From Pseudomonadota bacterium (GTDB taxonomy: Bacteria > Pseudomonadota > Gammaproteobacteria > Steroidobacterales > Steroidobacteraceae): a stretch of DNA of 64,000 nucleotides. Below the pieces are notes generated by a model that searched no databases, was not told where the DNA came from, and worked only from the letters and a program-made list of their open reading frames with translations. Shown piece after piece: positions 1 through 8,551 of the stretch. The stretch spans positions 3,865,716 to 3,929,715 of the forward strand of contig JBBCGI010000001.1 of assembly GCA_037200975.1 (NCBI GenBank), written 5' to 3'. The first letter of the stretch is position 1. Each line of letters starts with the position of its first letter. The position numbers and the translations under genes are program-made.

Positions 1-1040
1 AGTACGTCGAATCGCAGTCCGGCGCGCAGGACCTGACGTACGACATCGCGCGCGCGCAATTCAATTTGTTCCGCGAAGACCGGAAGCGCCCGTTCCTCTT
101 CGACGTATTCTTCCGCGAGCTGGTGCTCGCGGGCCGCGAAGCGAACACCGTTCCCGGCAGCAATTTCGAGCGCGGCTACGCGGCCATCGACAGCCTGTTC
201 CCGGCCAGCCGCGATCCGGGCGGCGGCAAACCGTTCACGAATCCCTACGCCGGCGATCTCAAGCTGGCTTTCAGCCGCATCTATACGCTGGATGGGGGCG
301 ATATCTCGCTGCTCGTGCCGGGTGGCATCGTCGACGTGGGTCTCGCGATACCGCCCGCGATCGGGGCCCCGACGCGCACTCCGTCCGATCTCGGAATCGT
401 GGCGCAGCGCGCGGGCGACGTGCGGATCTACTCGGCTGGCGACGTCCTCGTGAACCAATCGCGCGTTTTCACGCTGCTGGGAGGCGACATCGCGATCTGG
501 TCCACGCGCGGGGACATCGATGCCGGCCGCGGCGCGAAGAGCTCGATCTCGGCGCCGCCGCCGCGCGTGGTGGTCGACGATTCTGGCAGGGTGGTGGTCG
601 ATTTGTCCGGCGCGGTCGCGGGCAGCGGCATTCGCGCCATTCTCACCGATCAAACCGTCAAGCCCGGCGACGTCGACCTGATCGCGCCTGCGGGTATCGT
701 CAATGCGGGTGATGCGGGCATCGGCTCGGCAGGCAATCTCAACGTGGCCGCGCAGCAGGTGGTGGGCCTCGACAACATCCAGGTCGGTGGCGCCTCGACC
801 GGCGTTCCGGCGGAGACCAGCAATCTCGGCGCTTCGCTGTCCGGTGTCTCGGCAGTGTCGAGCAGCGCGTCGAGCGCGGCGTCGAAGGACATCGGCGGCG
901 GCTCACAGTCGCAGTCGGCGCCGCTCGCCGAAAGCGCGGTCGGCTGGCTCGACGTATTCCTCGAAGGATTCGGCGAGGCGGTCTGCAAACCCAACGACAC
1001 CGAGTGCCTGAACCGCGAACAGCAGCGGCCGAAGCAATAG
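1..1040 (+). CDS. Filamentous-haemagglutinin-like exoprotein, C-terminal part (5' end outside window)
   Basis: The reading frame is already open at base 3 and no start is needed inside the window, so this is the C-terminal ~345 residues of a larger protein. The visible part repeats Gly-Asp-rich beta-strand units (GGDISLLVPGG, AGDVRIYSAGDV, GGDIAIWSTRGDI, PGDVDLIAPAGIV, AGNLNVAAQQV). This is the beta-helix style of two-partner-secretion exoproteins, and it resembles the DUF3739-type C-terminus of filamentous haemagglutinin family proteins. A Ser/Ala-rich linker and a short tail with two cysteines (VCKPNDTEC) end the protein. The expected role is a secreted or surface-attached adhesin-like protein. 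Its secretion partner (FhaC/ShlB type) would lie upstream if present. The stop codon abuts the stop of the convergent TPR gene. Confidence 0.75.
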   Translation, partial: YVESQSGAQDLTYDIARAQFNLFREDRKRPFLFDVFFRELVLAGREANTVPGSNFERGYAAIDSLFPASRDPGGGKPFTNPYAGDLKLAFSRIYTLDGGDISLLVPGGIVDVGLAIPPAIGAPTRTPSDLGIVAQRAGDVRIYSAGDVLVNQSRVFTLLGGDIAIWSTRGDIDAGRGAKSSISAPPPRVVVDDSGRVVVDLSGAVAGSGIRAILTDQTVKPGDVDLIAPAGIVNAGDAGIGSAGNLNVAAQQVVGLDNIQVGGASTGVPAETSNLGASLSGVSAVSSSASSAASKDIGGGSQSQSAPLAESAVGWLDVFLEGFGEAVCKPNDTECLNREQQRPKQ

Positions 1041-2813
1041 TTAGACTGGAGCGGCGGTTGCGGCGCGTGGCAGCTTGAGCAGCGCGCGCCGCGCGCGTGC
1101 CACCACCGGATTCCAGGCGCGCGACTTGTCCTGGCGGAACATCCGCACCGCGGGATACCAGATCATCGACTCGCCCTCGTGCCCGTAACGCCACTCCGGC
1201 ACCAGCGGCGCCAGGCACCAGGTGGGGCGACCGAGTGCGCCCCCGAGGTGGACCACCGATGAGCAAACGCTGATCACGAGGTCGAGCGCACCCATGAGGG
1301 CGGCGCATTCGTCGAGATCGTCGATGGATTCCTGCCAATGTTCCACGCGTACCGCCGATCGGCTGCAAAAAGCGGCCAGCTCTTCGCGGTGCGGTCCGTG
1401 CTGCAGGCTGACGAACTGGACTCCCGGCACGGCGAACAGCGGCGCGAGTTCCTCGAGGGTTATGGAGCGTTCGCGGGTGCGTGTGCGCGCGACACCGCCG
1501 TGCCACGCAATACCCACGCGCAGCGACGTTTGCGACAGCCGCGAACGCCACAGGGCGACGCGATCCGCAGCGGCCGACAGATACCCGCCGTGACGTGGAA
1601 AATCCTCCGGCGTATTGCGCCGTCGGGCGGGCAGGTCGCCGAGCCGGATCCAGCAGTCGGTCTGCGTTGCATCTCGCAGCGGTCTGTCGGGAAGTTCGGC
1701 GTCGTGAGGCGTCGCAAGGTCCACGCCGGAAATCGTGGCCAACGGAAAGGAGCGCTTGTAGATTGCCGCCAGCCGGCGATCGCATTCGATGACCGCGTGC
1801 CGGGCAAGCGGCAGGATTTCGGGGATGATCGAGGCAAACATGATCTCGTCGCCGAGACCCTGCTCACGCGCGATGAACAGCGTCTTGCCTGTGATGTCCT
1901 CGCCTTGCCAGCGTGGCGCGCCGGGAGCTTTTCCAAAACGGATCGAGCGCGATTCGTAATGTCTCCAGCCCTCGCGGAACTCTCCAGAGCGCAGCAGCAA
2001 CGTCGCGTATTCGAATCGATGGTAGAGGCGGCAGCTTGCGCCGGCGACCAGCGCATCGAGAATCGCGCGCGGACGGGAAAACTGACCGAGATAAATGAGC
2101 GCGGTGGCCAGGCCGCACAACGCGTCGGGGTGTTGCGGATCCGCGCGCAGCGCTGCTTCGAATTCCTGCGCCGCGGATGCGTATTGGCCCGCGCCGCTGC
2201 AGGCACGGCCAAGCCACAGCTTGGCGTTCACATCCGAACTGCGCAGCCGTGCAGCGATGGCCAGGGGCTCGATCGCCGCTTCACACTGATAAGTATCGAC
2301 TAGCGCTTGCCCCAGGCCGAGCGCGGCCTCGAAATGCCCGGGGCGCGCCGCCAGCGCCGCGGCGAAGTGCGGTACGGCTTCGGCGCGCGCGTTTCGCGCC
2401 AGCAACAGCTGGCCGAGACCGTGGTGCGCTTCGGCGCATTGCGGGTCGTATTCGAGCGCGGCGCGGTACTCGTCGATCGCGTCCGCGTCGCGCCCGCGCG
2501 CGACCAGGACGTTCGCGAGGTTGAGCCGCGCAAGGTAGTTAGCGGGATCGAGCGCGACGGCGCGGCGTTGCGCTTCCTCAGCCTCCGCGAGGCGGCCCGA
2601 GGACTTGAGCAGGATGCCGAGGCTGATCCACGCGTCGATATACTGCGGCCGGGCCGCGAGCGCGCGTCGATAACTCGACTCCGCGGCCGCGTCGTCCCCG
2701 GCGGCGCGTTCGCCGCGACCGCGGGCGTACTCGCGCTCCGCATCGCCGGCCTCGGCACGGGCCGGTGCGGAAGCCGCCGCGGCAGCGGTGCCGGCGGTGG
2801 TTGTCTCGCTCAC
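1041..2813 (-). CDS. TPR protein with C-terminal glycosyltransferase-like domain (copy 2)
   Basis: A 590-residue protein. The N-terminal ~300 residues are tandem TPR units (for example the ALAARPQYIDAWISLGILL type). The C-terminal half carries the REQGLGDEIMFAS segment near residue 320, typical of TPR proteins fused to a GT9/heptosyltransferase-like domain. The start is taken as a GTG that overlaps the upstream gene's stop (GTGA), leaving an Ala-rich leader. A longer open frame continues upstream but only as antisense to the neighbouring gene. It is a paralogue of the adjacent gene, with the same layout and many identical stretches (LVPEWRYGHEGE versus LVPEWRYGREGE). Likely cytoplasmic; its position beside an exoprotein suggests a role in glycosylating it, which is inference. 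Confidence 0.8.
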   Translation of the reverse strand: MSETTTAGTAAAAASAPARAEAGDAEREYARGRGERAAGDDAAAESSYRRALAARPQYIDAWISLGILLKSSGRLAEAEEAQRRAVALDPANYLARLNLANVLVARGRDADAIDEYRAALEYDPQCAEAHHGLGQLLLARNARAEAVPHFAAALAARPGHFEAALGLGQALVDTYQCEAAIEPLAIAARLRSSDVNAKLWLGRACSGAGQYASAAQEFEAALRADPQHPDALCGLATALIYLGQFSRPRAILDALVAGASCRLYHRFEYATLLLRSGEFREGWRHYESRSIRFGKAPGAPRWQGEDITGKTLFIAREQGLGDEIMFASIIPEILPLARHAVIECDRRLAAIYKRSFPLATISGVDLATPHDAELPDRPLRDATQTDCWIRLGDLPARRRNTPEDFPRHGGYLSAAADRVALWRSRLSQTSLRVGIAWHGGVARTRTRERSITLEELAPLFAVPGVQFVSLQHGPHREELAAFCSRSAVRVEHWQESIDDLDECAALMGALDLVISVCSSVVHLGGALGRPTWCLAPLVPEWRYGHEGESMIWYPAVRMFRQDKSRAWNPVVARARRALLKLPRAATAAPV

Positions 2814-4540
2814 GATGGTTCCGCAAACGCGCCGTGTGCGGCGGCGAACCTGCGCAGTTGGCGCTTCACGCCGGCGATGACCGGACGCCACTCGCGCGCT
2901 TTCTCCTGGCGAAAAATGCGCACCTTCGGGTACCAGGGCATGGTTTCCCCCTCGCGGCCATAACGCCACTCCGGCACCAGCGGCGCCATCACCCAGGCGG
3001 GCCGTCCGAGCGCGCCGCTCAGGTGGACCACGGCCGAGCAGACGCTGAGCGTCAGCGACAGCGCCGTTACGAGCGCCGCATATTCGTCGAGATCGTCTAT
3101 CGCGTACTGCCAGTGGGCGATCTCGATTCCGCTGCGGCGGCGAAACTCCTCGAGTTCGTCCGCGCAGCCGCCGTATTGCAGACTGATCCAGGCGAACTCC
3201 GTGGATTCCAGCAGAGGCTGCAGTTGTTCCAGCGACAGCGAGCGCTCGCCGGAGCGCGTACGGGCAGCGCCACCGCGCCAGCTGATGCCGACGACCGGCT
3301 TCGAGCCGAATTGCTCGACCAGCCGTGCGCGCCACGCCAACACCCGCGATTCGTCCGCGCGCAGATAACCCGCGTGCTGTGGGAACCGTTCGCGATCGTT
3401 GCGCAGAAATCCGGGCGGATCCCCGAGCCGGGTCCAGCAATCGAATGGCGGCAGGTCGCCGGGCAATACTTCGCCGGGCGCCACTCCCACGAACGTGGCC
3501 TGTGGAAAGGATCGCTCGTAGAGCCCGACGAGGCGAGGGTCACACTCGACGATGCAGTGGCGTGCGGCGCCGATGAGCTCCGCAAACAGCGAGGCGAACA
3601 TGATTTCATCGCCCAGCCCCTGCTCGCGCGCAATCAGCAATGTACGGCCAGCCAGGTCCTCGCCTTGCCAGCGTGGCTGTGCGAACTCGCGTGGCGCGAG
3701 GGTTTCGAGCGTGCTACGCGCGTGATAGTGCGTCCAGCCTTCGCGAAGTTCGCCCGCGCGCAGCAACAAGGTGGCATAGGCGAAGCGTGCCGCGAAATTG
3801 TCGGGCGCCGCGTCGACCGCTTGCTTGAGCAGACGTCGCGGGCGCGAGAACTGACCGAGGTAGACGAGTGATGTCGCGAGTCCATACAGCGCGCCGCGGC
3901 TTTGCGGTTTCGCATTCAAGGCTGCCTCGAATTGACGGGCGGCGCCGGCGTAATCGCCAGCCCCTCCCAGTGCGCGGCCCAGCAGCAGTTTGACTTCGGG
4001 AACGTCAGGCCGCAGGCGGTTGGCGACGAGCAGCGGCTCGAGCGCATCCTGGTAGTTGTCCTCGTCGAGCAGCGCTTCTCCGAGTCCTGCCGCGGCTTCG
4101 AATAGACGGGGGTTTTGCGACAGTGCGGCGGCGAAATGACCTGCGGCTTCGGTCCGCCGCTTCTCGGCCAGCAGCAGGTAGCCAAGGTTGACATGAGCCT
4201 CCTGGCAACCCGGATCGAGCCGCAACGCAGCGAGGAAACACTCCGCGGCGGCGGCCGAATTTCCCTGCTGCTGCAACAGGTTTCCAAGATTGACAGTGCC
4301 GAGATGATTGACCGGATCGATGTCGATGGCCTTTCGATAACAGGCTTCAGCCTCCGCCGCGCGTCCCTGCTGTTTGAGAAGGACGCCGAGGCTGAGCCAG
4401 GCGTCGAAGAAGCGCGACTGCAAATCCAGCGCGGCGCGATAGGCGATCTCGGCTCCCGTGAGGTCGCCGCGCGCCTTCAGTTGCCGCCCGATGGCATATT
4501 GACGTTCGGCATCGGTGGCTTGCGGGACTACGGCATTCAT
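2810..4540 (-). CDS. TPR protein with C-terminal glycosyltransferase-like domain (copy 1)
   Basis: A 576-residue protein starting at ATG (MNAVVPQATDAERQYAIGRQ). Roughly residues 10-280 are TPR repeats. From about residue 300 comes a glycosyltransferase-like domain with REQGLGDEIMFASLF near residue 308, a VVGISWRGG segment, and a conserved end (GRPAWVMAPLVPEWRYGREGE). This fits the large group of bacterial TPR proteins with a GT9/GT41-like C-terminal domain, some of which glycosylate secreted adhesins. It overlaps the downstream paralogue by 4 bp and is followed by it, so the two are co-transcribed. The donor and acceptor cannot be read from the sequence. Confidence 0.82.
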   Translation of the reverse strand: MNAVVPQATDAERQYAIGRQLKARGDLTGAEIAYRAALDLQSRFFDAWLSLGVLLKQQGRAAEAEACYRKAIDIDPVNHLGTVNLGNLLQQQGNSAAAAECFLAALRLDPGCQEAHVNLGYLLLAEKRRTEAAGHFAAALSQNPRLFEAAAGLGEALLDEDNYQDALEPLLVANRLRPDVPEVKLLLGRALGGAGDYAGAARQFEAALNAKPQSRGALYGLATSLVYLGQFSRPRRLLKQAVDAAPDNFAARFAYATLLLRAGELREGWTHYHARSTLETLAPREFAQPRWQGEDLAGRTLLIAREQGLGDEIMFASLFAELIGAARHCIVECDPRLVGLYERSFPQATFVGVAPGEVLPGDLPPFDCWTRLGDPPGFLRNDRERFPQHAGYLRADESRVLAWRARLVEQFGSKPVVGISWRGGAARTRSGERSLSLEQLQPLLESTEFAWISLQYGGCADELEEFRRRSGIEIAHWQYAIDDLDEYAALVTALSLTLSVCSAVVHLSGALGRPAWVMAPLVPEWRYGREGETMPWYPKVRIFRQEKAREWRPVIAGVKRQLRRFAAAHGAFAEPS

Positions 4541-4638
4541 AAGCGCAAAGTACGCACGGCAGCAGCGTGGGCCCTGTCACGTCTGGCCCGACGTGCAGGA
4601 AGAAGAGGTACGCGGCCGATATGTTCGTTGGCCACGCC

Positions 4639-5373
4639 TCAGCGCGCTGCGATTCCGAGCGGGCGCGACAGCGCGTCCTCGACGGCGAGCATCGAGTCGC
4701 GTTCCGCAAACCATTCCCCGGCGAACGAGCAGTCCCGGTAGCGATGAAAATACGGGCCGCCCGAGGTGAAGTGCAGCAGGGCGGCATCGGGATCGTCCTG
4801 GTCATACCCGACCAGCCGGTTCCAGCGCGCGGGCAAATCGCCGATGTGCTCGTCGCCGCCCAGCCATTTGAATTGGTGCAACTCCAGGCCGGTGGCGCGA
4901 TTGACGTAGTCGGGCACCAAGGCCTGGCATCGCGCGGCGTTGAACAACATCACGCTCGACCAGTTTTTCTTCTCGTACCGCGTCTGTGTCTGATCGAGAA
5001 ACTTGGTCGTCTCGCGCGGGCGATGATCGTGTTTGACCACTTGCACCGCGTAGTTCGAGTCGCGCAGGTCCCAGAGTTTCGCAATGTCGTCGCGCACCAG
5101 CATGTCGCAATCGAGGAAGATCGCCCAGCCTTCGAAGCCGCAGAGATAAGGAGTGAGAAAGCGCGAAAAGGAGAAGTCCGTGGACTGGTAGATGTGACGC
5201 TCGCGCCACAACGAATCGCGCAGCTGGGACAGCATGAGCGGAGCGATGCTCACCGGTCGCGAGGCGTGGCGGTGAATGCTGTGCGAGAGCACGGAAAACG
5301 CCGCCGCCTCGCGCGAATCGAAGCCGATGAACACGCGTATCGGGGAATCGTCGCGCACGGTAGCCGAATTCAT
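4639..5373 (-). CDS. DxD-motif glycosyltransferase
   Basis: A 244-residue protein starting at ATG (MNSATVRDDSPIRVFIGFDSRE). It has the N-terminal IRVFIGFDSRE strand and the FLDCDMLVRDDI segment near residue 88, whose Asp-Cys-Asp is the metal/nucleotide-sugar DxD motif of GT-A fold enzymes (GT8-like). A C-terminal W-N-R-L-V-G-Y-D-Q-D-D segment followed by LLHFTSGGPYF matches the usual H-x-x-x-G-x-P ending of small bacterial GT8-like transferases. It lies 98 bp upstream of the two TPR-glycosyltransferase genes on the same strand, so the three probably work together. A longer open frame reaches 5628, but the sequence before this ATG shows no family similarity. Confidence 0.78.
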   Translation of the reverse strand: MNSATVRDDSPIRVFIGFDSREAAAFSVLSHSIHRHASRPVSIAPLMLSQLRDSLWRERHIYQSTDFSFSRFLTPYLCGFEGWAIFLDCDMLVRDDIAKLWDLRDSNYAVQVVKHDHRPRETTKFLDQTQTRYEKKNWSSVMLFNAARCQALVPDYVNRATGLELHQFKWLGGDEHIGDLPARWNRLVGYDQDDPDAALLHFTSGGPYFHRYRDCSFAGEWFAERDSMLAVEDALSRPLGIAAR

Positions 5374-5636
5374 GGGTGAGCAGGCTTCACGGCAGCGACA
5401 TGCATGCGCCGAAGATACGCAGCGTTTGTGTCGTACCCGTGTAAGCGCGCGGCCGCCAGCTGCCGGATGACTAACACGATTTCCCGGCCCATGGTGCGGG
5501 CCGCAACAAGCGCGCAAGGGCTCGCGGCCCCCGGCAGGCAACACGACTGTCATAAATCGCCTGAATAATCGCGAGGCTTCAGCGGGCCGGCGGCGACCGT
5601 GCCAACGCCTATTAATAAGAGTGTGCAAGAAGGCCC
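5374..5636. other. Divergent intergenic region upstream of the ExbB-fusion operon
   Basis: 263 bp with no supported gene. It should carry promoters for the leftward glycosyltransferase operon and the rightward ExbB-fusion operon. Visible elements are a TATTAATAAG AT-rich stretch at 5610-5619 that could be a -10 region, and CTGTCAT at 5547-5553, equal to one half of a PHO box but without a matching second half. An AAGAAGG ribosome-binding site lies just before the ATG at 5637. Promoter positions are tentative. Confidence 0.4.
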
Positions 5637-7487
5637 ATGAGACGATTCCGCGGTGTCCATACCTGTCTGGTGCTCCTGTGCGCCGCGCTCATGAGCCCGA
5701 GCGCCTTCGCGTGGTGGAATGACGACTGGTCGTTCCGCAAGGAAATCACCTTCGACCTGAGCCCCACCGGTGCCGCCATTCCGGGCACCGCCAGCGAAGT
5801 GCCCATGCTCATCCGGTTGAGCCTCGGCAATTTCGGCTATTTCAACGACACGAAGCCCGACGGCTCGGACCTGCGGTTCATCGGCAGCGACGACAAGACG
5901 CCGCTCAAATTTCACATCGAGCGCTACGACCCGCAGGCGCAGATCGCGTTCGTGTGGGTCACTGTCCCGCAGCTTACGGCCGGCGCGAACACCGACAAGG
6001 TGTTCCTCTACTACGGCAACAAGGATGCACCGGCCGCGGCGGACGTCGCGGGCAGCTACGACAAGAACCAGGCGCTGGTCTATCACTTCGGCGCGGCGGC
6101 GAATGCCGCGCAGGATGCGACGGCGTACAAGAACGAGCCGACCAATTTCGGCGCGGAATTGACGTCCGCCTCGCTGATCGGTTCGGGTTTGAAGTTCGCC
6201 GGCGCGCAGAACCTCACGATCCCCGCGTCCGGATCGTTGCGGCTGGTTTCGGCCCAGGGCGTCACGCTGTCGGCATGGGTGCGTATCGAGTCCGCGCAGT
6301 CGCAGAGCTACGTCGCGCAACTCGCGGAGAATGGTCGCGAGCTGATCCTCGGCATCGAAGGCACCCAGGCCTTCGCGCGCTACACCGACGGTACGCCGGT
6401 GCAGGTCGGTTCCACGGTCGCGTTGTCGACCGGAGAGTGGCATCACCTCGCGCTCGCCGCCGGCAACGGCCAGCTGGAATTGTTCGTCGACGGCGACAGC
6501 GCGGGCAAGGCGCCGGTCACTCTCAACGAGATCGGCGGTGCGCTCACGGTCGGCGCGAGTGCCGCCGGTGCGAACTACCTTGCTGGCGAGCTCGACGAGT
6601 TCGAAGTCTCGAATGTCGCGCGCAGCACCGACTGGATCAAGGCGGCGGCGCGCAGCCAGGGCGTGATCGCACCGCTCGTGGTATATGGCGGCGATGCGCA
6701 GAACGAGGACGCCGAAGGCCCGTCGTACATCGGCACGTCGCTGCGTAACGTCACGGTCGACGGCTGGATCATCATCGGCATCCTCATGGTGCTGTTCTTC
6801 CTCTCGATCGCCATCATGGGTGGGAAGTTCGCGTTCCTGAATCGCGTCGAGCGCGGCAACAAGCAGTTCCTGCGGGAGTTCCGCAAGCTGCGCGACGATC
6901 CGGCGGCGCTCGAGCGCAGCCGCGGCGGCGCGAAAGGCGTGGGCGGCGACGACGCGTTCGAAGAGGGCGGCGAGGCGGCGTTGCCGTCCATCTTCTCGAA
7001 AGAAGACCCGGCGAGTTTCGGCACCTCCACGCTCTGGCGCCTGTACCACCACGGCATGCGCGAGACCATGAAACGCGTCGAGGGTCAGCCTGCCGGCGCG
7101 GCCCGTGTAAAGACGTTGTCCGCGCAATCGATCGAGGCGATTCGCGCCACGCTCGACGCCACGCACACACGTATGGGCCAGCAGCTGTCGAGCCAGATGG
7201 TGTGGCTGACCATCTCCATCGCGGGTGGCCCGTTCCTGGGTTTGTTAGGCACGGTGGTCGGCGTCATGATCACCTTCGCCGCGATCGCCGTCGCCGGCGA
7301 CGTCAACGTCAATGCGATCGCGCCGGGTACGGCGGCCGCGCTGGTTGCCACGGTCGCGGGCCTTGGAGTCGCCATCCCGTGCCTGTTCGGCTACAACTAC
7401 CTGAACACGCGCATCAAGGAGATCGGCGCGGACAACCACGTGTTCGTCGACGAGTTCGTCACGCGCATCGCCGAAACCTACTCGTAG
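5637..7487 (+). CDS. ExbB/TolQ/MotA proton-channel protein fused to a secreted DUF2341 + LamG ectodomain
   Basis: A 616-residue protein. Residues 1-25 are a clear signal peptide (cleavage after AFA). Residues ~55-145 match DUF2341 (SDLRFIGSDDKTPL, VFLYYGNKDA). Residues ~150-350 form a LamG/concanavalin-A-like jelly roll (GEWHHLALAAGNGQLELFVDG). A transmembrane helix at ~374-395 leads into a ~120-residue cytoplasmic stretch. Two helices from ~521 onward carry the ExbB/TolQ signature (FLGLLGTVVGVMITF, then APGTAAALVATVAGLGVAIP). Canonical ExbB is ~240 residues and lacks the periplasmic part. Inferred role: stator of a proton-driven motor with its own periplasmic glycan- or protein-binding module. 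First gene of a five-gene operon; an AAGAAGG site precedes the ATG. Confidence 0.85.
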   Translation: MRRFRGVHTCLVLLCAALMSPSAFAWWNDDWSFRKEITFDLSPTGAAIPGTASEVPMLIRLSLGNFGYFNDTKPDGSDLRFIGSDDKTPLKFHIERYDPQAQIAFVWVTVPQLTAGANTDKVFLYYGNKDAPAAADVAGSYDKNQALVYHFGAAANAAQDATAYKNEPTNFGAELTSASLIGSGLKFAGAQNLTIPASGSLRLVSAQGVTLSAWVRIESAQSQSYVAQLAENGRELILGIEGTQAFARYTDGTPVQVGSTVALSTGEWHHLALAAGNGQLELFVDGDSAGKAPVTLNEIGGALTVGASAAGANYLAGELDEFEVSNVARSTDWIKAAARSQGVIAPLVVYGGDAQNEDAEGPSYIGTSLRNVTVDGWIIIGILMVLFFLSIAIMGGKFAFLNRVERGNKQFLREFRKLRDDPAALERSRGGAKGVGGDDAFEEGGEAALPSIFSKEDPASFGTSTLWRLYHHGMRETMKRVEGQPAGAARVKTLSAQSIEAIRATLDATHTRMGQQLSSQMVWLTISIAGGPFLGLLGTVVGVMITFAAIAVAGDVNVNAIAPGTAAALVATVAGLGVAIPCLFGYNYLNTRIKEIGADNHVFVDEFVTRIAETYS

Positions 7488-7494
7488 GAATGAC

Positions 7495-7902
7495 ATGGCA
7501 GGCGGTGGCGGCGACAAGGACGTATACGACGAGATCAACATCACTCCGATGCTCGATCTCGCCTATGTATTGCTGATCATCTTCATCATTCTCACCACCG
7601 CGACGGTGCAGGGCATCAAGGTCAACCTGCCGAAGGCCAGCGCCCAGCCGTCGCTGGCCGAGAACAAGACCAAGGCCATCAGCATCACCGCCGATGGAAC
7701 CATCTACCTCGACACATTCCCGGTGAGCATGCCGGAGCTCGAGAACCTGTTGCGGCAGTACAAGGCGGTGACGCCGGACCTGCCGGTGATCATCAAGGCG
7801 GATTCGACCATCCAATACCAGAAAGTCGTCGAGGTGCTCGACCTGGTCGGACGGCTCGAAATCACCCAGCTGGGTCTCGTGACCCAGCGCATCGTCAAGT
7901 GA
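7495..7902 (+). CDS. exbD: ExbD/TolR family biopolymer transport protein
   Basis: A 135-residue protein starting 7 bp after the ExbB fusion, with a TAGGA ribosome-binding site. It has the family signature NITPMLDLAYVLLIIF in its single N-terminal transmembrane helix; Asp21 corresponds to the protonatable aspartate of ExbD/TolR. The periplasmic domain (KASAQPSLAENKTKAISITADGT and on) has the usual ExbD fold pattern. It would form the proton channel with the ExbB part of the preceding protein. High confidence in family; partner assignment follows from operon order. Confidence 0.93.
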   Translation: MAGGGGDKDVYDEINITPMLDLAYVLLIIFIILTTATVQGIKVNLPKASAQPSLAENKTKAISITADGTIYLDTFPVSMPELENLLRQYKAVTPDLPVIIKADSTIQYQKVVEVLDLVGRLEITQLGLVTQRIVK

Positions 7903-7909
7903 GGCGCGC

Positions 7910-8551
7910 GTGAGCAAACAAGCTGGAAATGCGATGCTGCCCTTCGTCATCATCGGATTCGGCATCGCGGCCGTGGGCGCTTGCGCCGTGTTGCTGATAC
8001 GCGGGTTTCTCTCGAGCGAAGCTCCTGCGGCGAAGAAGGTCGTGCAGGAAATCCGGATCGTGCGTCCGCCGCCGCCGGAGGAGCTGCCACCGCCGCCACC
8101 GCCGCCGCCCGAAGAAAAAGTCGACCTGAACGAGCCGCAACCGGAGCCCGATCCGGTGGCGTCGAACGAACCACCGCCGGGCAATCTCGGCCTCGACGCG
8201 GAGGGCGGTGCCGGCAGCGACGGCTTCGGCCTGCTCGGCCGCAAGGGCGGCCGCGATTTGTTAGGCAGCGGCGGCAGCGCGTTCACCTGGTACGCCGGGC
8301 TGCTCAAGAGCGAGATTCTCGATGAGTTGCAGCGCGTGAAATCCGCGCGCAGCGGCGCCTACTCGGTGTCGATCAAAGTCTGGGTGCGTCCGGACGGTTC
8401 GGTGGAGCGGATCCGTCTCGCCCAGTCGACCGGCGACCGCGAACGCGACCGCGACATCGAGAGTGCGTTATCCCGCATCGGTCGTGTTTCGCAGACGCCG
8501 CCCGCCGATATGCCCCAACCCGTGAGTCTGCGCATCGTTTCAAGAGCATGA
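7910..8551 (+). CDS. TonB-like energy transducer
   Basis: A 213-residue protein starting at GTG with a GAGG site, 7 bp after exbD. It has one N-terminal transmembrane helix (residues ~9-31), then a proline-rich periplasmic stretch (RPPPPEELPPPPPPPPEE), a Gly-rich linker, and a C-terminal TonB/TolA-like domain from ~residue 125 (VSIKVWVRPDGSVERIRL, then STGDRERDRDIESAL). This is the layout of TonB, which spans the periplasm and transmits proton-motive energy to an outer-membrane protein. The likely partner is the porin encoded next, whose start overlaps this stop by 4 bp. No TonB-dependent receptor gene with a plug domain occurs in the window. Confidence 0.88.
   Translation: MSKQAGNAMLPFVIIGFGIAAVGACAVLLIRGFLSSEAPAAKKVVQEIRIVRPPPPEELPPPPPPPPEEKVDLNEPQPEPDPVASNEPPPGNLGLDAEGGAGSDGFGLLGRKGGRDLLGSGGSAFTWYAGLLKSEILDELQRVKSARSGAYSVSIKVWVRPDGSVERIRLAQSTGDRERDRDIESALSRIGRVSQTPPADMPQPVSLRIVSRA

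Noticed and set aside
2814-3440. Upstream extension of the second TPR gene to a 799-residue protein
   Set aside because: The extra 209 residues are antisense to, or out of frame with, the preceding TPR gene and have Arg-rich shadow composition. The GTG overlapping the stop gives a normal family N-terminus.
5547-5568. PHO box before the ExbB-fusion operon
   Set aside because: Only the first half (CTGTCAT) matches; the second heptamer at the 11-bp period does not.
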